From the NCBI GenBank assembly GCA_028817405.1, contig JAPPPS010000006.1, positions 1 through 64,000 of the forward strand: a DNA stretch of 64,000 bases, written 5' to 3'. A program made the translations under genes and the position numbers. The notes beneath the pieces are model-generated. The model had not been told where the DNA came from. It worked only from the letters and a program-made list of their open reading frames with translations, and ran no database searches. Shown here piece by piece: positions 8,824 to 18,540 of this stretch; positions within the stretch are counted from its first letter, which is position 1; each line of letters opens with the position of its first letter. The DNA comes from Gammaproteobacteria bacterium (lineage in GTDB: Bacteria > Pseudomonadota > Gammaproteobacteria > Arenicellales > Poriferihabitantaceae).

Positions 8824-9957
8824 TCAGTCCGCTTGCCGGCGCAGAAACGGCGGCAGGTCGTAGTCCTGGGCGTTCAGGCCGAGGGCCTCGGCGGCCGAGG
8901 TCGCGGCGCGCTGCGGCGGCAGGCGGCGCGGCTGCGGCACCGGGCGCAAATGCGAATTGGCCGGCGATTGAGCGTTGCCACCGCCGCTGCGCTGCGCTTT
9001 CGGGTCCGCCAGGCCGGTGGCCACCATCGTCACCCGCAACTGCTCCTGCATGCCGGCGTCGAGCGCGGTGCCGATGACCACATTGGCGTCGCCGGCCGCG
9101 AACTCGCCGACCGCGGTGCCGACCGCCTCGTATTCGCCGATGGTCATCTCCTTGGAGGCGGTGATGTTCACTAACATGCCGCGCGCGCCGTGCAGGTCGA
9201 CATCCTCCAGCAGCGGGCTGGAAATCGCCAGTTTGGCCGCCTCCGCGGCGCGGTTCTCGCCGCTGGCGACCGCCGAGCCCATCATCGCCATGCCCATCTC
9301 CGACATCACCGTGCGCACATCGGCGAAGTCGACATTGATGAATCCGGGCCGGGTAATCAACTCGGAAATCCCCTGCACCGCGTTGAACAGCACCTTGTCG
9401 GCTTCGTGAAACGCCTCGACCATGGTCGCGCTCTGGCCCATCACCGCCAACACCTTCTCGTTGGGGATGACAATCAGCGAGTCGACATGCGCCTGCAATT
9501 CGCGGATGCCTTCGTGCGCGACTTGCATGCGCTTCGGGCCCTCGAACGGGAACGGCCGCGTGACCACCGCCACCGCGAGCATTTTCATCTCGCGCGCCAA
9601 CTCGGCGATGACCGGGGTGGCGCCGGTGCCGGTGCCGCCGCCCATGCCCGCGGCGATGAACACCATGTCCGCGCCCTTGATGGATTCGGCGATGCGCTCG
9701 CGGTCCTCGACCGCGGCCTGGCGGCCGATGTCGGGGTTTGCGCCGGCGCCGAGGCCTTTGGTCAGGCCCTCGCCGATTTGCAGCACCGTGGCCGCGCCTG
9801 AGCGGGTCAAGGCTTGGGCGTCGGTGTTGGCGTTGATGACGCCGACACCGTCGAGTTCGGCGTCGACCATGTGCTCGACCGCGTTGCCGCCGCCGCCGCC
9901 GACGCCGATGACTTTGATGACCGCCTGTTTGCACGGCGTTTCTTGAAACTCTAACAT
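8824..9957 (-). CDS. ftsZ: Cell division GTPase FtsZ
   Basis: Tubulin-like GTPase that forms the Z ring. 377 residues from the ATG at 9957, which has a GAGGG ribosome-binding site 9 nt upstream. The GTP-binding motif [12 protein letters not shown] and the T7-loop NVDFADVR are intact. The N-terminus has [15 protein letters not shown]. The C-terminal linker is short and ends [13 protein letters not shown], matching the conserved D-x-P-x-FLR peptide that binds FtsA and ZipA. It lies about 100 bp downstream of ftsA on the same strand. Confidence 0.97.
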   Translation of the reverse strand: MLEFQETPCKQAVIKVIGVGGGGGNAVEHMVDAELDGVGVINANTDAQALTRSGAATVLQIGEGLTKGLGAGANPDIGRQAAVEDRERIAESIKGADMVFIAAGMGGGTGTGATPVIAELAREMKMLAVAVVTRPFPFEGPKRMQVAHEGIRELQAHVDSLIVIPNEKVLAVMGQSATMVEAFHEADKVLFNAVQGISELITRPGFINVDFADVRTVMSEMGMAMMGSAVASGENRAAEAAKLAISSPLLEDVDLHGARGMLVNITASKEMTIGEYEAVGTAVGEFAAGDANVVIGTALDAGMQEQLRVTMVATGLADPKAQRSGGGNAQSPANSHLRPVPQPRRLPPQRAATSAAEALGLNAQDYDLPPFLRRQAD

Positions 9958-10057
9958 GGGAATGCCCTCTGTTGGAAAACCGGTTGGAGCCCGCGCGCGC
10001 GAATTGATGAGACGCCGGCGCGCGGAGTGGAATGAATTCGATGGATGCGATGGCGCG

Positions 10058-11305
10058 CTAAAAACTGCCTTTGAACCAGCCCTTGGCGCGGCCCCAGGCG
10101 CGCATCCACGCGCCGCGCAAGCGGCCCGGCTCGACCGCCAACTGCGCCAGGCGCACACGGTTGGCGTGGCCGAACTGCGCTAGGCCTATGCCGGTGGCGT
10201 AAATCGGATTGCGCACCACTTCGGCCAGGCCGCCGTCGTAGTTCGGCAAGCCCAAACGCACCGGCAGATGAAATATTTCCTCCGCCAATTCGACGATGCC
10301 CTCGGTGCGCGAACTGCCGCCGGTCAGCACCACGCCGGAGCGCACTAACGCTTCCAAGCCGCTGCGCCGCAGTTCGGCTTGCACCAGAAGCAGGAGTTCT
10401 TCGACCCGCGGTTCGATGATTTCGGCCAGGTTCTGGCGCGACAAAGTGCGCGACGGCCGCCCGCCCATGCTTGGCGTTTGGATGGTCTGTCCCTCGTCCA
10501 CTAACTGTACCAATGTGCAGCCGTATTTCTTTTTGATTTCCTCGGCCGACTGGGCCGGGGTGCGAAACGCCACCGCGATGTCGTTGGTCACCTGGTCGCC
10601 GGCGATGGGAATCACCGAGGAATGCCGAATCGCGCCGTCCGAGAACACCGCGATGTCGGTGGTGCCGCCGCCGATGTCAATCATGCACACGCCGAGTTCG
10701 CGCTCGTCGTCGGTCAGCACCGACTCGCTGGACGCCAACTGCTCGAGAATGATGTCGTCCACTTCCAAGCCGCAACGGCGCACGCACTTGACGATGTTGC
10801 GCGCCGCGCTGTCGGCGCCGGTAATCATGTGCACGCGCGCTTCCAGCCGCACGCCGCACATGCCGGCCGGCTCGCGGATGCCGTCTTGGCCGTCGATGAT
10901 GAAGTCCTGCGGAAGCACATGCAGGATGCGCTGGTCGTTGGGAATCGCCAGCGCGCGCGCCGCGTCGATGACCGCGGCGATGTCGCGTTTGGTGACTTCG
11001 CCGTCGCGGATGGCGACCACGCCGTGCGAGTTGACGCTGTTGACATGCGCGCCGGCGATGCCGACGAACACCGAATAGATTTGGCAGTCGGCCATCATCT
11101 CGGCTTCCTCGACGGCGCGGCGAATCGACTGCACCGTGGATTCGATGTCGGCGACCACGCCCTTGCGCAGGCCGCGGCTGGGGTGGTGGCCGATGCCGAT
11201 GACTTCGATGCCGCCGTGCGCGTTCACTTCGCCGACAATCGCCAGCACTTTGGAAGTGCCGATGTCGAGGCCGACGATGAGGTCGCTGTTGGAGGGTTTG
11301 GGCAT
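10058..11305 (-). CDS. ftsA: Cell division protein FtsA
   Basis: Actin-like ATPase that tethers FtsZ to the membrane. 415 residues (family about 420). Visible are LIVGLDIGTSKVLAIVGE (phosphate 1), MIDIGGGTTDIAVF (phosphate 2) and VVLTGGSSRTEG (adenosine). The C-terminus, GAWMRAWGRAKGWFKGSF, is an amphipathic membrane-targeting helix. It starts 2 bp after ftsQ ends. Confidence 0.97.
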   Translation of the reverse strand: MPKPSNSDLIVGLDIGTSKVLAIVGEVNAHGGIEVIGIGHHPSRGLRKGVVADIESTVQSIRRAVEEAEMMADCQIYSVFVGIAGAHVNSVNSHGVVAIRDGEVTKRDIAAVIDAARALAIPNDQRILHVLPQDFIIDGQDGIREPAGMCGVRLEARVHMITGADSAARNIVKCVRRCGLEVDDIILEQLASSESVLTDDERELGVCMIDIGGGTTDIAVFSDGAIRHSSVIPIAGDQVTNDIAVAFRTPAQSAEEIKKKYGCTLVQLVDEGQTIQTPSMGGRPSRTLSRQNLAEIIEPRVEELLLLVQAELRRSGLEALVRSGVVLTGGSSRTEGIVELAEEIFHLPVRLGLPNYDGGLAEVVRNPIYATGIGLAQFGHANRVRLAQLAVEPGRLRGAWMRAWGRAKGWFKGSF

Positions 11306-11307
11306 GG

Positions 11308-12237
11308 TTAATGCGCCTCAGCGTGGGTGGGGGTGGAGGGGGCGGCCGCGGTGGCCGGGGTGGTTGCGACGGTGGTGGCGCTCACCGTGACCGGCTCGGC
11401 CGGCGCGGCGCGACTGACGGCGAAACCGTTCGGGTAACGCAAATCCACCGTGCGCAAGGCCGCGAAGTCGCCGAGCAATGGATGCCGCAATGCGCCGGTG
11501 AAACGCGCGATGCGCGCCGCCGCGTGTTGCTGCGGCACAATCAAACGGATGGATGGCGGTGACGGTGATGACGGTGACGGTGACGACGGCGCTCCAGCGC
11601 CTTGCCCGGCCCGGCCGAGCAACGCGCTGACCGACAGCGTGAGGTAACACAAGCCGCGCGCGTCGACATGCAACGCGTCCAACTGCAAGCCCTTGGCCGC
11701 GAACGCCTTCGACCAGGTTTGATAGGCGCGCCATACTTTCTCGCGCGCCGCGCGCGATTCGGCGCGCGCGCTGGGGCCGGATAACTTGGGCAAGTCGCGC
11801 CATTCCGCGGCGTGCGCCTCGGCCGGCCGCGCCACCAACGCGCCGGTGGAATGCAGCCACCGGTCATCGCCCCATTGCGCCACCGGCTGCACTTCGGTGA
11901 CTTCCACCACCAGCGCGTCCGGCCATCGTCGCCGCAGCGATGCGCTGAACACCCACGGCAGTTGCTCGATGCGCGCCTCCAAGTCGTCGAGTTCGACCGA
12001 GAAGTAAGTCGCCGGCAACGCGCGCTCCACCACCGCCCGCACTTGGCCGCCGTCGACGCGCGTGACATGGCCGCGCACTTCGACCGCGCGAATGCGGAAT
12101 TGCTCCGCGTGGTAGACGCGGTCGAGAACGAACAGCGCGCCCACGGTCAGCAGCGCCAGCAACGCCAGCGAGACCACCCAGCCGGCGACCGCCGGTTTGG
12201 CCGGTTTGGCGTGGGCATGAACGCGCGCGCGGCTCAT
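11308..12237 (-). CDS. ftsQ: Cell division protein FtsQ (DivIB family)
   Basis: Bitopic divisome scaffold. 309 residues from the ATG at 12237, which overlaps the murB stop (ATGA). There is a short basic cytoplasmic tail, one membrane helix at about 19-39 (VVSLALLALLTVGALFVL), then a POTRA domain (RIRAVEVRGHVTRVDGGQVRAVV) and the FtsQ domain (LPWVFSASLRRRWPDALVVEVTE). A Ser/Pro-rich insert at about 215-229 is coded by a GGTGACGGTGATGACGG-type minisatellite (11549-11592), and the C-terminal tail is Thr/Ala-rich. The insert has probably expanded in frame in a surface loop. Confidence 0.93.
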   Translation of the reverse strand: MSRARVHAHAKPAKPAVAGWVVSLALLALLTVGALFVLDRVYHAEQFRIRAVEVRGHVTRVDGGQVRAVVERALPATYFSVELDDLEARIEQLPWVFSASLRRRWPDALVVEVTEVQPVAQWGDDRWLHSTGALVARPAEAHAAEWRDLPKLSGPSARAESRAAREKVWRAYQTWSKAFAAKGLQLDALHVDARGLCYLTLSVSALLGRAGQGAGAPSSPSPSSPSPPSIRLIVPQQHAAARIARFTGALRHPLLGDFAALRTVDLRYPNGFAVSRAAPAEPVTVSATTVATTPATAAAPSTPTHAEAH

Positions 12238-13160
12238 GACGGATGCCTCCCGATGATGCGCACTTCGGGAATCAACTCGACCCCGGCATGGGTTTTGACT
12301 TCGCGGCGGATGCGCTCGAGCAACGCCTCGATGTCGGCCGCGGTGGCGCGGCCGCGGTTGATGATGAAGTTGGCGTGGGTGTCGGACACCGTCGCATCGC
12401 CGGCGCGCGCGCCTTTCAAGCCCGCGGCCTCGATGAGTCGCGCCGCGAAATCGCCGGGCGGATTGCGGAACACCGAGCCGGCGCTGGCATGCGTCACCGG
12501 CTGGGTCGCGCCGCGCTTCTCCATCAAACGGCGGATGCGTTGTTTGCCGTCGCGGCCGCCCGGCTGCAGCACGATGTCGGCGCTCAGCAAACCGTGGCCG
12601 GCCGGCAATTCGACTTGGCGGTAGCCGACCGCGATGTCGGCGGCCGGCAGTTTCCGGACGCGACCGTCGCGGCTGACCACCTCGACACTGTCGACCCAGT
12701 CCCAAGTTTCGCCGCCGAATGCGCCGGCGTTCATCGCCAGCGCGCCGCCGAACGAGCCGGGCACGCCGGCCAAAAATTCCGCGCCGCTTAAGTTTGCCGC
12801 GGCCGCCGCGCGCGCGACTTTGGCGCATGACACCCCGGCTTCGACGCTGCCGCGCCCGGATTTTTCCAAGCGCAGCGCCGTCAACCCTTTTGCGGTGCGC
12901 ACCACCATGCCGGCCACGCCGCCGTCGCGCACCAACAAGTTGCTGCCGAGGCCGAGCCAGATTAGCGGCATGCCGGCCGGCAGTTGCGCCAAGAGACGCA
13001 GCAAGTCATCTTTGTCGGCCGGGGTGTAAAACCACTCGGCCGCGCCGCCGACCCGCCAACTGGTGTGGCGCGCCAGCGGCTCATTGGCGCGCAACTTACC
13101 GCGCAAACCGCGCATGAACGGCGGCTCGGCGACGCCCCGGTGTTTGCGTTGCGCCATCAT
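12234..13160 (-). CDS. murB: UDP-N-acetylenolpyruvoylglucosamine reductase
   Basis: FAD/NADPH enzyme completing UDP-MurNAc synthesis. 308 residues from the ATG at 13160, in an ATGA overlap with the murC stop. Signatures: HTSWRVGGAAEWF, PLIWLGLGSNLLVRDGG (FAD binding), EFLAGVPGSFGGALAMNAGA, VGYR, SAGSVFRNP (catalytic Ser) and the C-terminal SDTHANFIIN...IPEVRIIG. It has the short (type I-like) C-terminus with PEVR. It is directly followed by ftsQ; the ddl gene commonly found here is missing. Confidence 0.96.
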   Translation of the reverse strand: MMAQRKHRGVAEPPFMRGLRGKLRANEPLARHTSWRVGGAAEWFYTPADKDDLLRLLAQLPAGMPLIWLGLGSNLLVRDGGVAGMVVRTAKGLTALRLEKSGRGSVEAGVSCAKVARAAAAANLSGAEFLAGVPGSFGGALAMNAGAFGGETWDWVDSVEVVSRDGRVRKLPAADIAVGYRQVELPAGHGLLSADIVLQPGGRDGKQRIRRLMEKRGATQPVTHASAGSVFRNPPGDFAARLIEAAGLKGARAGDATVSDTHANFIINRGRATAADIEALLERIRREVKTHAGVELIPEVRIIGRHPS

Positions 13161-14764
13161 GCTGCGGCTCCGCCGGTGCCGGCACCGTCGCCGGCACCGT
13201 CGCCATCGTCGCGCCCGGCGAACTCGCGCGCGAAGCGGCCGATGTCGCCGGCGCCTAAGGTGAGCAGCACATCGCCGCCGCGCAGCATGCCCGGCAAGTA
13301 TTCGCCGAGCGCGGGCAAGTCCTCGATGAACACCGGCTCGCGGCCGAGCGCGCGCAACGCCCGGCACAGCGATTTGGAATCGGCCGCGGGGTTGAATTCC
13401 TCCCCGGCCGCGTAAACTTGGGTGACCACCAGATGCTCGACGCCGGCCAGCACCTGCACGAAATCGTCAAACAAATCGCGGGTGCGGGTGTATCGGTGCG
13501 GCTGAAACACCACCACCAATCGGCGGCCGGGCCAGCAGTCGCGGGCCGCGGCCAGGGTCGCGGCCAGTTCGGTTGGGTGATGCGCGTAGTCGTCGACCAA
13601 CTCCACGGTGCCGGCGCCGCCACCGTCACCGTCACCGTCACCGCCACCGTCGCCATCGACCGCGATTTCCCCCAACGCCTGAAACCGCCGCCCGATGCCT
13701 TCGAATTCCGCCAGCGCTTGCGCCACCGCGGCCTCCGGCAAGTTCAACCGCGCGGCGATGGCGATGGCGGCCAAGGCGTTGAGAACATTGTGCCGGCCCG
13801 GCAGCGCCAGACGGTATTCGCGCGCGCCGATGCCGTCCGCGGTCTCGACCCGGAAGAAACTGTCGCGCCCGACTTGGCGGACCTCCACGCCGCGAAAATC
13901 CACGCCGGCGCCGAAACCGTAAGTCACCGCCGGCTTGCGCAAATCCGCGGCGATGTCGCGCACCGCCGCGTCTTCGGCGCACAACGCCGCCAAGCCGTAG
14001 AACGGCAGGTTGCGCAGGAACGCCAGGCAGGTGGCTTTCAGTTGCTCGAAGTCGCCGCCGTAGGTCGCCAAGTGGTCGGCGTCGATGTTGGTCAGAACCG
14101 CCATCTGCGGCTGCAGGTGCAGGAACGAGGCGTCGCTTTCGTCCGCTTCCACCACCATGAACTCGCCGCGGCCGAGCCGGGCGTTGCTGCGCACGCTGTT
14201 GACCACGCCGCCGACGATGAAGGTCGGGTCCAGGCCGGCGCGCGCCAACACCGCGGCCACCAAACTGGTGGTGGTGGTTTTGCCGTGCGTGCCGGCCACG
14301 GCGATGGCGCGGCGGAAACGCATCAATTCGCCGAGCATTTGCGCGCGCGGGAGGAGCGGAATGTTGGCGGCGCGCGCCGCCGCGAGTTCGGGGTTGGCGT
14401 CGCCGACCGCGCTGGAGGCCACGACCACTTCCGCGCCGTCGATGTTCTCGGCGCGGTGGCCAATCTCGATGCGCGCGCCGGCCGCGCGCAAGCGCGCCAG
14501 TTGCGCGCTGTCGGAGGCGTCCGAGCCGGACACTTGGAAGCCCAACTCCAGCAGCACTTCCGCGATGCCGCTCATGCCGATGCCGCCGATGCCGACGAAG
14601 TGAATGCGCTCGACGAAACCGCCGAAGCGGGCAAACTCAACCGCCGGCGGGGTCGCCGGCGCGGCGGTGGGGGCCGGCGACGGTGCCGCCGGCGCGGCCG
14701 TGGCCTTGGCGGCCGCGGCGCTCGACACCGGAGCCGCGGCCGCGGATTTCGCGCGCTTAACCAT
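13157..14764 (-). CDS. murC: UDP-N-acetylmuramate--L-alanine ligase
   Basis: ATP-dependent addition of L-Ala to UDP-MurNAc. 535 residues, longer than the usual 460-490, for two reasons: an Ala/Pro/Thr-rich N-terminal extension (first about 45 residues) and a Gly/Asp insert at about 366-383 coded by a (GGTGAC)-type minisatellite at 13613-13664. Core motifs are HFVGIGGIGMSGIAEVL, the P-loop AVAGTHGKTTTTSLVA, DESDASFLHL and DDYAHHPTE. The ATG at 14764 overlaps the end of murG by 8 nt. Confidence 0.96.
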   Translation of the reverse strand: MVKRAKSAAAAPVSSAAAAKATAAPAAPSPAPTAAPATPPAVEFARFGGFVERIHFVGIGGIGMSGIAEVLLELGFQVSGSDASDSAQLARLRAAGARIEIGHRAENIDGAEVVVASSAVGDANPELAAARAANIPLLPRAQMLGELMRFRRAIAVAGTHGKTTTTSLVAAVLARAGLDPTFIVGGVVNSVRSNARLGRGEFMVVEADESDASFLHLQPQMAVLTNIDADHLATYGGDFEQLKATCLAFLRNLPFYGLAALCAEDAAVRDIAADLRKPAVTYGFGAGVDFRGVEVRQVGRDSFFRVETADGIGAREYRLALPGRHNVLNALAAIAIAARLNLPEAAVAQALAEFEGIGRRFQALGEIAVDGDGGGDGDGDGGGAGTVELVDDYAHHPTELAATLAAARDCWPGRRLVVVFQPHRYTRTRDLFDDFVQVLAGVEHLVVTQVYAAGEEFNPAADSKSLCRALRALGREPVFIEDLPALGEYLPGMLRGGDVLLTLGAGDIGRFAREFAGRDDGDGAGDGAGTGGAAA

Positions 14765-15824
14765 TGGCCGCCTCCAGGCAAATCCGCGCCACCTCATCGG
14801 CTGCATCGGGGCGCGCCAACCGCCGCGCCGCGGCCGCCATGGCCGCCAACGGCGCGCGCTCGCGCTGCCACTCGCCCAGCGCGCCGAGCCAGTCGCCGCG
14901 CACCAAGTCATCCTGCGCCACTAACCGCGCCGCGCCCTGCGATTGCAGCCACGCGGCGTTGGCGGTTTGGTGGTCGCTGACCGCATGCGGATACGGCACC
15001 AACAGCGCGGCCGCGCCGGCCGCGCACACTTCGGCCACGGTGAGCGCGCCGGCGCGGCAAATCGCCAAGTCGCACCACGCGTACGCCGACGCCATGTCGT
15101 CGATGAAAGCATGCACTTGCGCGCGGATGCCGGCGTCGCGGTACCTGGCGGCCACCGCATCGGCGTTGTTCGCGCCGCATTGATGGCGAATCTCCGGCCG
15201 CGGTTGCAAGCGCGCCAGCAAGTTTGGCAAGTGACGGTTGAACGCTTCGGCCCCGCGGCTACCGCCGACCACTAACACGCGCAACGCGCCGCTGCGCCCG
15301 GCGAATCGCGTCTGCGGCGGCGGCAAGTCAGCGATTGCGCGCCGCACCGGATTGCCCACCCACTCCGCGCCGGGCAGGCCGCGCGCGTCGGGGAAGCCGC
15401 TGAGTCGCCGCTGCGCCACCTTCGCCAGCAGCCGGTTGGTCAGCCCGGCCACGCGGTTTTGCTCGTGAATCACCAGCGGCCGGCGCAGCAACGCCGCCAC
15501 CAAACCGCCGGGCGCGGCCGCGAATCCGCCCATGCCGAGCGCCGCATGCGGCCGCCGCCGGCGCATCACCGCCGCGGCCTGCGCGAGCGCCCACGCCAAC
15601 ATGAACGGCATCGCCGCGGCCCGCGCCGCGCCGCTTTTGCGCAAGCCCTTGATGCGAATGAAGTCGATGTCGATGCCGGCGCGCGCCACCAGTTCCGCCT
15701 CCACGCCGGCCGCGGTGCCGAGCCACGACAGCGTCGCGCCGCGCGCCCGCAGTGCCTCGGCCACCGCCAACCCCGGCATGACATGCCCGCCGGTGCCGCC
15801 GGCCATGATGAGCACGCGAATCAC
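14757..15824 (-). CDS. murG: Lipid II synthase MurG (GlcNAc transferase)
   Basis: Transfers GlcNAc to lipid I on the inner face of the membrane. 355 residues from a GTG at 15824 that overlaps the ftsW stop (GTGA), giving MIRVLIMAGGTGGHVMPGLAVA. Further motifs: LGMGGFAAAPGGLVAA, HEQNRVAGLTNRLLA, VLVVGGSRGAEAFN, CRAGALTVAEVCAAGAA (donor-binding) and SDHQTANA. The frame stays open far upstream, but only the GTG gives the family N-terminus. Confidence 0.95.
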   Translation of the reverse strand: MIRVLIMAGGTGGHVMPGLAVAEALRARGATLSWLGTAAGVEAELVARAGIDIDFIRIKGLRKSGAARAAAMPFMLAWALAQAAAVMRRRRPHAALGMGGFAAAPGGLVAALLRRPLVIHEQNRVAGLTNRLLAKVAQRRLSGFPDARGLPGAEWVGNPVRRAIADLPPPQTRFAGRSGALRVLVVGGSRGAEAFNRHLPNLLARLQPRPEIRHQCGANNADAVAARYRDAGIRAQVHAFIDDMASAYAWCDLAICRAGALTVAEVCAAGAAALLVPYPHAVSDHQTANAAWLQSQGAARLVAQDDLVRGDWLGALGEWQRERAPLAAMAAAARRLARPDAADEVARICLEAANG

Positions 15825-17035
15825 GACCGCCCCCGCGCCGGCGACGGTAACGATGGCGGCGACGGCGCAGGCGCCGGCCCCGGCGATGATAGTTTCGGCG
15901 GCCGCGCGCGCGTATGCCGGTCCGCGGCGAACAACAAGCCGACCGCGGCCATGCTGCTCAGCAGGCTGGAGCCGCCGTAACTCAGCAGCGGCAAGGTCAA
16001 GCCCTTGGTCGGTAGGAGGCCGGTGTTGACGCCGATATGCACCGCCGCTTGCAGGGTGAACAGGAGGCCGATGCCTTGCGCCAAAAACGCGGCGAATCGG
16101 TGCCCCTGCGCCAGGCCGCGCCGGCCGATGGCGAACGCCCGCCACAGCAGCGCCGCGTACAACAGCAGCGCCGCGAACACCCCGGCCGCGCCCAATTCCT
16201 CGGCGATGACCGCGGCCAAAAAGTCGGTGGCCGCATGCGGCAGGTAGAAGAGTTTTTGGATACTGTTGCCGAGGCCGGCGCCGAACCATTCGCCGCGGCC
16301 GATGGCAATCAACGCCTGCACCAACTGGAAGCCGCCGTCGAACGGGTCGGCCCACGGGTCGCGGTGCGCCAGCAGTCGCTTGACCCGGTACGGTTCCATC
16401 CACGCCAGCGCGGTGAGCAGCCCGCCGGCCGCGCCGATGCCGGCGCAGAAATGCCACAACTTGACCCCGGCGATGAACATCATGCCGGCGACGGTGGCGG
16501 CGATGACCGTGGCCGCGCCGAAGTCCGGCTCCAGCAGGAGGAGAAATCCGATGGCCCCGGCCGCCAAACCGGCGTTGATGACGCCGACTCTGAACCTGTG
16601 CAGTTGCTCGTATTTGCGCGCGAAGTAGTCGGCGAAGTAAATCACCGCGGCGATTTTCACCGCCTCGGACGGCTGCACGCGCACGCCGCCGAACTCCAGC
16701 CACCGCAGACTGCCGTTGACTTCCACGCCGACGCCCGGCAGCAGCACCGCCACCAGCGCCGCCATGCCGGCCAACAACAGCATGCGGCTGGCGCGCTGCA
16801 GCCAGTCGAGTTTGAGGCGCGCGCACAACCCCAACAACGCCAGGCCCAGCCCGAGGTGCGCGAGTTGCCGCAGCAGCGGGCCGAAGTTGGTGTCGAGGGT
16901 GGCGGAGTCGGTGGCGATGGAGGCCGAGAACACCATCACGATGCCGCCGGACAGCAGCGCGGCCACGGTGACCACCAGAATGCGGTCGGGGCCGGCCGCG
17001 GCCGCGGCGCGACGCGCTTGCAAGGTGGCGGTCAT
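15821..17035 (-). CDS. ftsW: Lipid II polymerase FtsW (SEDS family)
   Basis: Septal peptidoglycan glycosyltransferase with about ten membrane helices. 404 residues. SEDS signatures: NGSLRWLEFGGVRVQPSEAVKIA, LEPDFGAATVI, FQLVQALIAIGRGEWFGAGLGNS, DFLAAVIAEELG and NTGLLPTKGLTLPLLSYGGSSLLSS. The C-terminal tail is Pro/Ser-rich and coded by repeat-like sequence. The ATG (17035) overlaps the murD stop by ATGA. Confidence 0.95.
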   Translation of the reverse strand: MTATLQARRAAAAAGPDRILVVTVAALLSGGIVMVFSASIATDSATLDTNFGPLLRQLAHLGLGLALLGLCARLKLDWLQRASRMLLLAGMAALVAVLLPGVGVEVNGSLRWLEFGGVRVQPSEAVKIAAVIYFADYFARKYEQLHRFRVGVINAGLAAGAIGFLLLLEPDFGAATVIAATVAGMMFIAGVKLWHFCAGIGAAGGLLTALAWMEPYRVKRLLAHRDPWADPFDGGFQLVQALIAIGRGEWFGAGLGNSIQKLFYLPHAATDFLAAVIAEELGAAGVFAALLLYAALLWRAFAIGRRGLAQGHRFAAFLAQGIGLLFTLQAAVHIGVNTGLLPTKGLTLPLLSYGGSSLLSSMAAVGLLFAADRHTRARPPKLSSPGPAPAPSPPSLPSPARGRS

Positions 17036-18540
17036 GAGGCGGCCTCGGTGGCCGGGGTTTTTGCGGCCGCGGGGGTGGCGGGCGCGGGGTTTGCGACGCT
17101 CACGGTGGCTTTGCCGGCCGGGCGGTCGGCCAATGCCGCGACCAACTTTTTGAACGCCCGGCCGCGCGCTTGGTAGTCGTCGAACTGGTCGAAACTGGCG
17201 CAGGCCGGCGAGAACAGCGCGGTCTGGCCCGGCTGGGCGGCGCGCGCCACCGCGGCCACGGCCGCGCGCAAGTCATCAGTGCGGATGATGCGCGCGCAGC
17301 CGTCCAGCGCCGCCGCCAAGCGCGGCGCGTCTTCGCCGAACAACGCCACGCAACTCACATGCCGGCCGACCGGCGCGCGCAGCGGCGCGAAGTCCGCGCC
17401 CTTGCCGAGGCCGCCGGCGATGAGAAGCAACTTCTCGGCCGGGGGCTGGGCCGCGGGGGTTTCACCGGCCGCGGTGGGAGCGCCGGCGCACAAACCGGCA
17501 ATCGCGGCCACGGTCGCGCCGACATTGGTGGCTTTGGAATCGTTGACCCACTTCACACCGTCGATGTCCGCGACCACTTCGCAACGGTGTTCCAGGCCGC
17601 GGTACGCGCGCAGCGCATCGAGCGCGGCCGGCGCAATTTCCACCCCCGCGCATTGCGCCAGCGCCAGCGCGGCCAACGCGTTGGCGAGGTTGTGCGCGCC
17701 GGGCGCGGATAACGCACTGGCCGCGACCAACCGCGCCTCCCCATGGCACAAGAAGCGACCGTCCGCGGCGTCGACAACGCCGAAGTCGCGCGCGCCCGGC
17801 GGCGGGTTCAAGCCGAAAGTGACCGCCTCCGGATGCGCATCTCGCAGTTCGGCCAGGGCCGGGTCATCACGGTTTAACACGCAAGCGCCGGCCGGCGCGC
17901 CGCGCAGAATTCGCGCTTTGGCTGCGGCGTAACTCGGCATATCCGGGTGACGGTCGAAGTGGTCGGCGCTCAGGTTGAGAATCGCCGCGGCCGCCAACCG
18001 CAGGCGGCGCGTGGTCTCCAACTGGAAACTGGACAGTTCGAGGACATAAAAATCCGGGCGCGGCGCTTCCAGCAATTCCAGCGCCGGCGGGCCGAGGTTG
18101 CCGCCGCTTAAACAGCGTCGCCCGGCCGCTTCCAACAACGCCGCGACCATGGTGGTGACCGTGGATTTGCCGTTGGAGCCGGTGACCGCGATGACCGGCG
18201 CGCCGGCGCTCTCGCGCAGGCATTGCGCGAACAGTTCGATGTCGCCGACCACGGCCGGCGCGGCCCGGCCGGCGCGGCGCGGCGCCGCATCGGCGGCCGG
18301 CGGCGCCAGCCCGGGGCTGACCACGATGCGGTCAAACTCCGGGTAACGCTCGGCCGGCAACCGCCCGGTGATGACCTCGATTTGCGGGTAACGCCGGCGC
18401 AGTCGCGCCAAAAACGGCGGCTGCGCGCGCGAGTCGGCGACCACCACGGTCTCGCCCAGCGCGCGCAAGTGCCGCGCCGCGGAGTAGCCGGTGCGGCCCA
18501 AGCCGAGCACTAAATTCGAGAACGGGCGTTTGGCAATCAT
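17032..18540 (-). CDS. murD: UDP-N-acetylmuramoylalanine--D-glutamate ligase
   Basis: Adds D-Glu to the UDP-MurNAc-L-Ala precursor. 502 residues from the ATG at 18540 (ATGA overlap with mraY). Motifs: [24 protein letters not shown]-loop [47 protein letters not shown] and [12 protein letters not shown]. It exceeds the usual 440-450 residues through a short insert ([12 protein letters not shown]) and an Ala/Thr-rich tail. Confidence 0.96.
   Translation of the reverse strand: MIAKRPFSNLVLGLGRTGYSAARHLRALGETVVVADSRAQPPFLARLRRRYPQIEVITGRLPAERYPEFDRIVVSPGLAPPAADAAPRRAGRAAPAVVGDIELFAQCLRESAGAPVIAVTGSNGKSTVTTMVAALLEAAGRRCLSGGNLGPPALELLEAPRPDFYVLELSSFQLETTRRLRLAAAAILNLSADHFDRHPDMPSYAAAKARILRGAPAGACVLNRDDPALAELRDAHPEAVTFGLNPPPGARDFGVVDAADGRFLCHGEARLVAASALSAPGAHNLANALAALALAQCAGVEIAPAALDALRAYRGLEHRCEVVADIDGVKWVNDSKATNVGATVAAIAGLCAGAPTAAGETPAAQPPAEKLLLIAGGLGKGADFAPLRAPVGRHVSCVALFGEDAPRLAAALDGCARIIRTDDLRAAVAAVARAAQPGQTALFSPACASFDQFDDYQARGRAFKKLVAALADRPAGKATVSVANPAPATPAAAKTPATEAAS

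Noticed and set aside
9956-10158. N-terminal extension of FtsZ
   Set aside because: The ATG at 9957 has a good GAGGG ribosome-binding site and gives the canonical FtsZ N-terminus, so the upstream extension, which overlaps the ftsA 3' end, is not used.
13418-14980. Long plus-strand ORF opposite murC
   Set aside because: It is the antisense frame of a GC-rich essential gene; the composition is His/Gln/Arg/Ala-rich with no domain, and murC is unmistakable on the other strand.
16037-17176. Plus-strand ORF opposite ftsW
   Set aside because: Antisense frame with Arg/Gln/His-rich sequence, no motif, no start signal.
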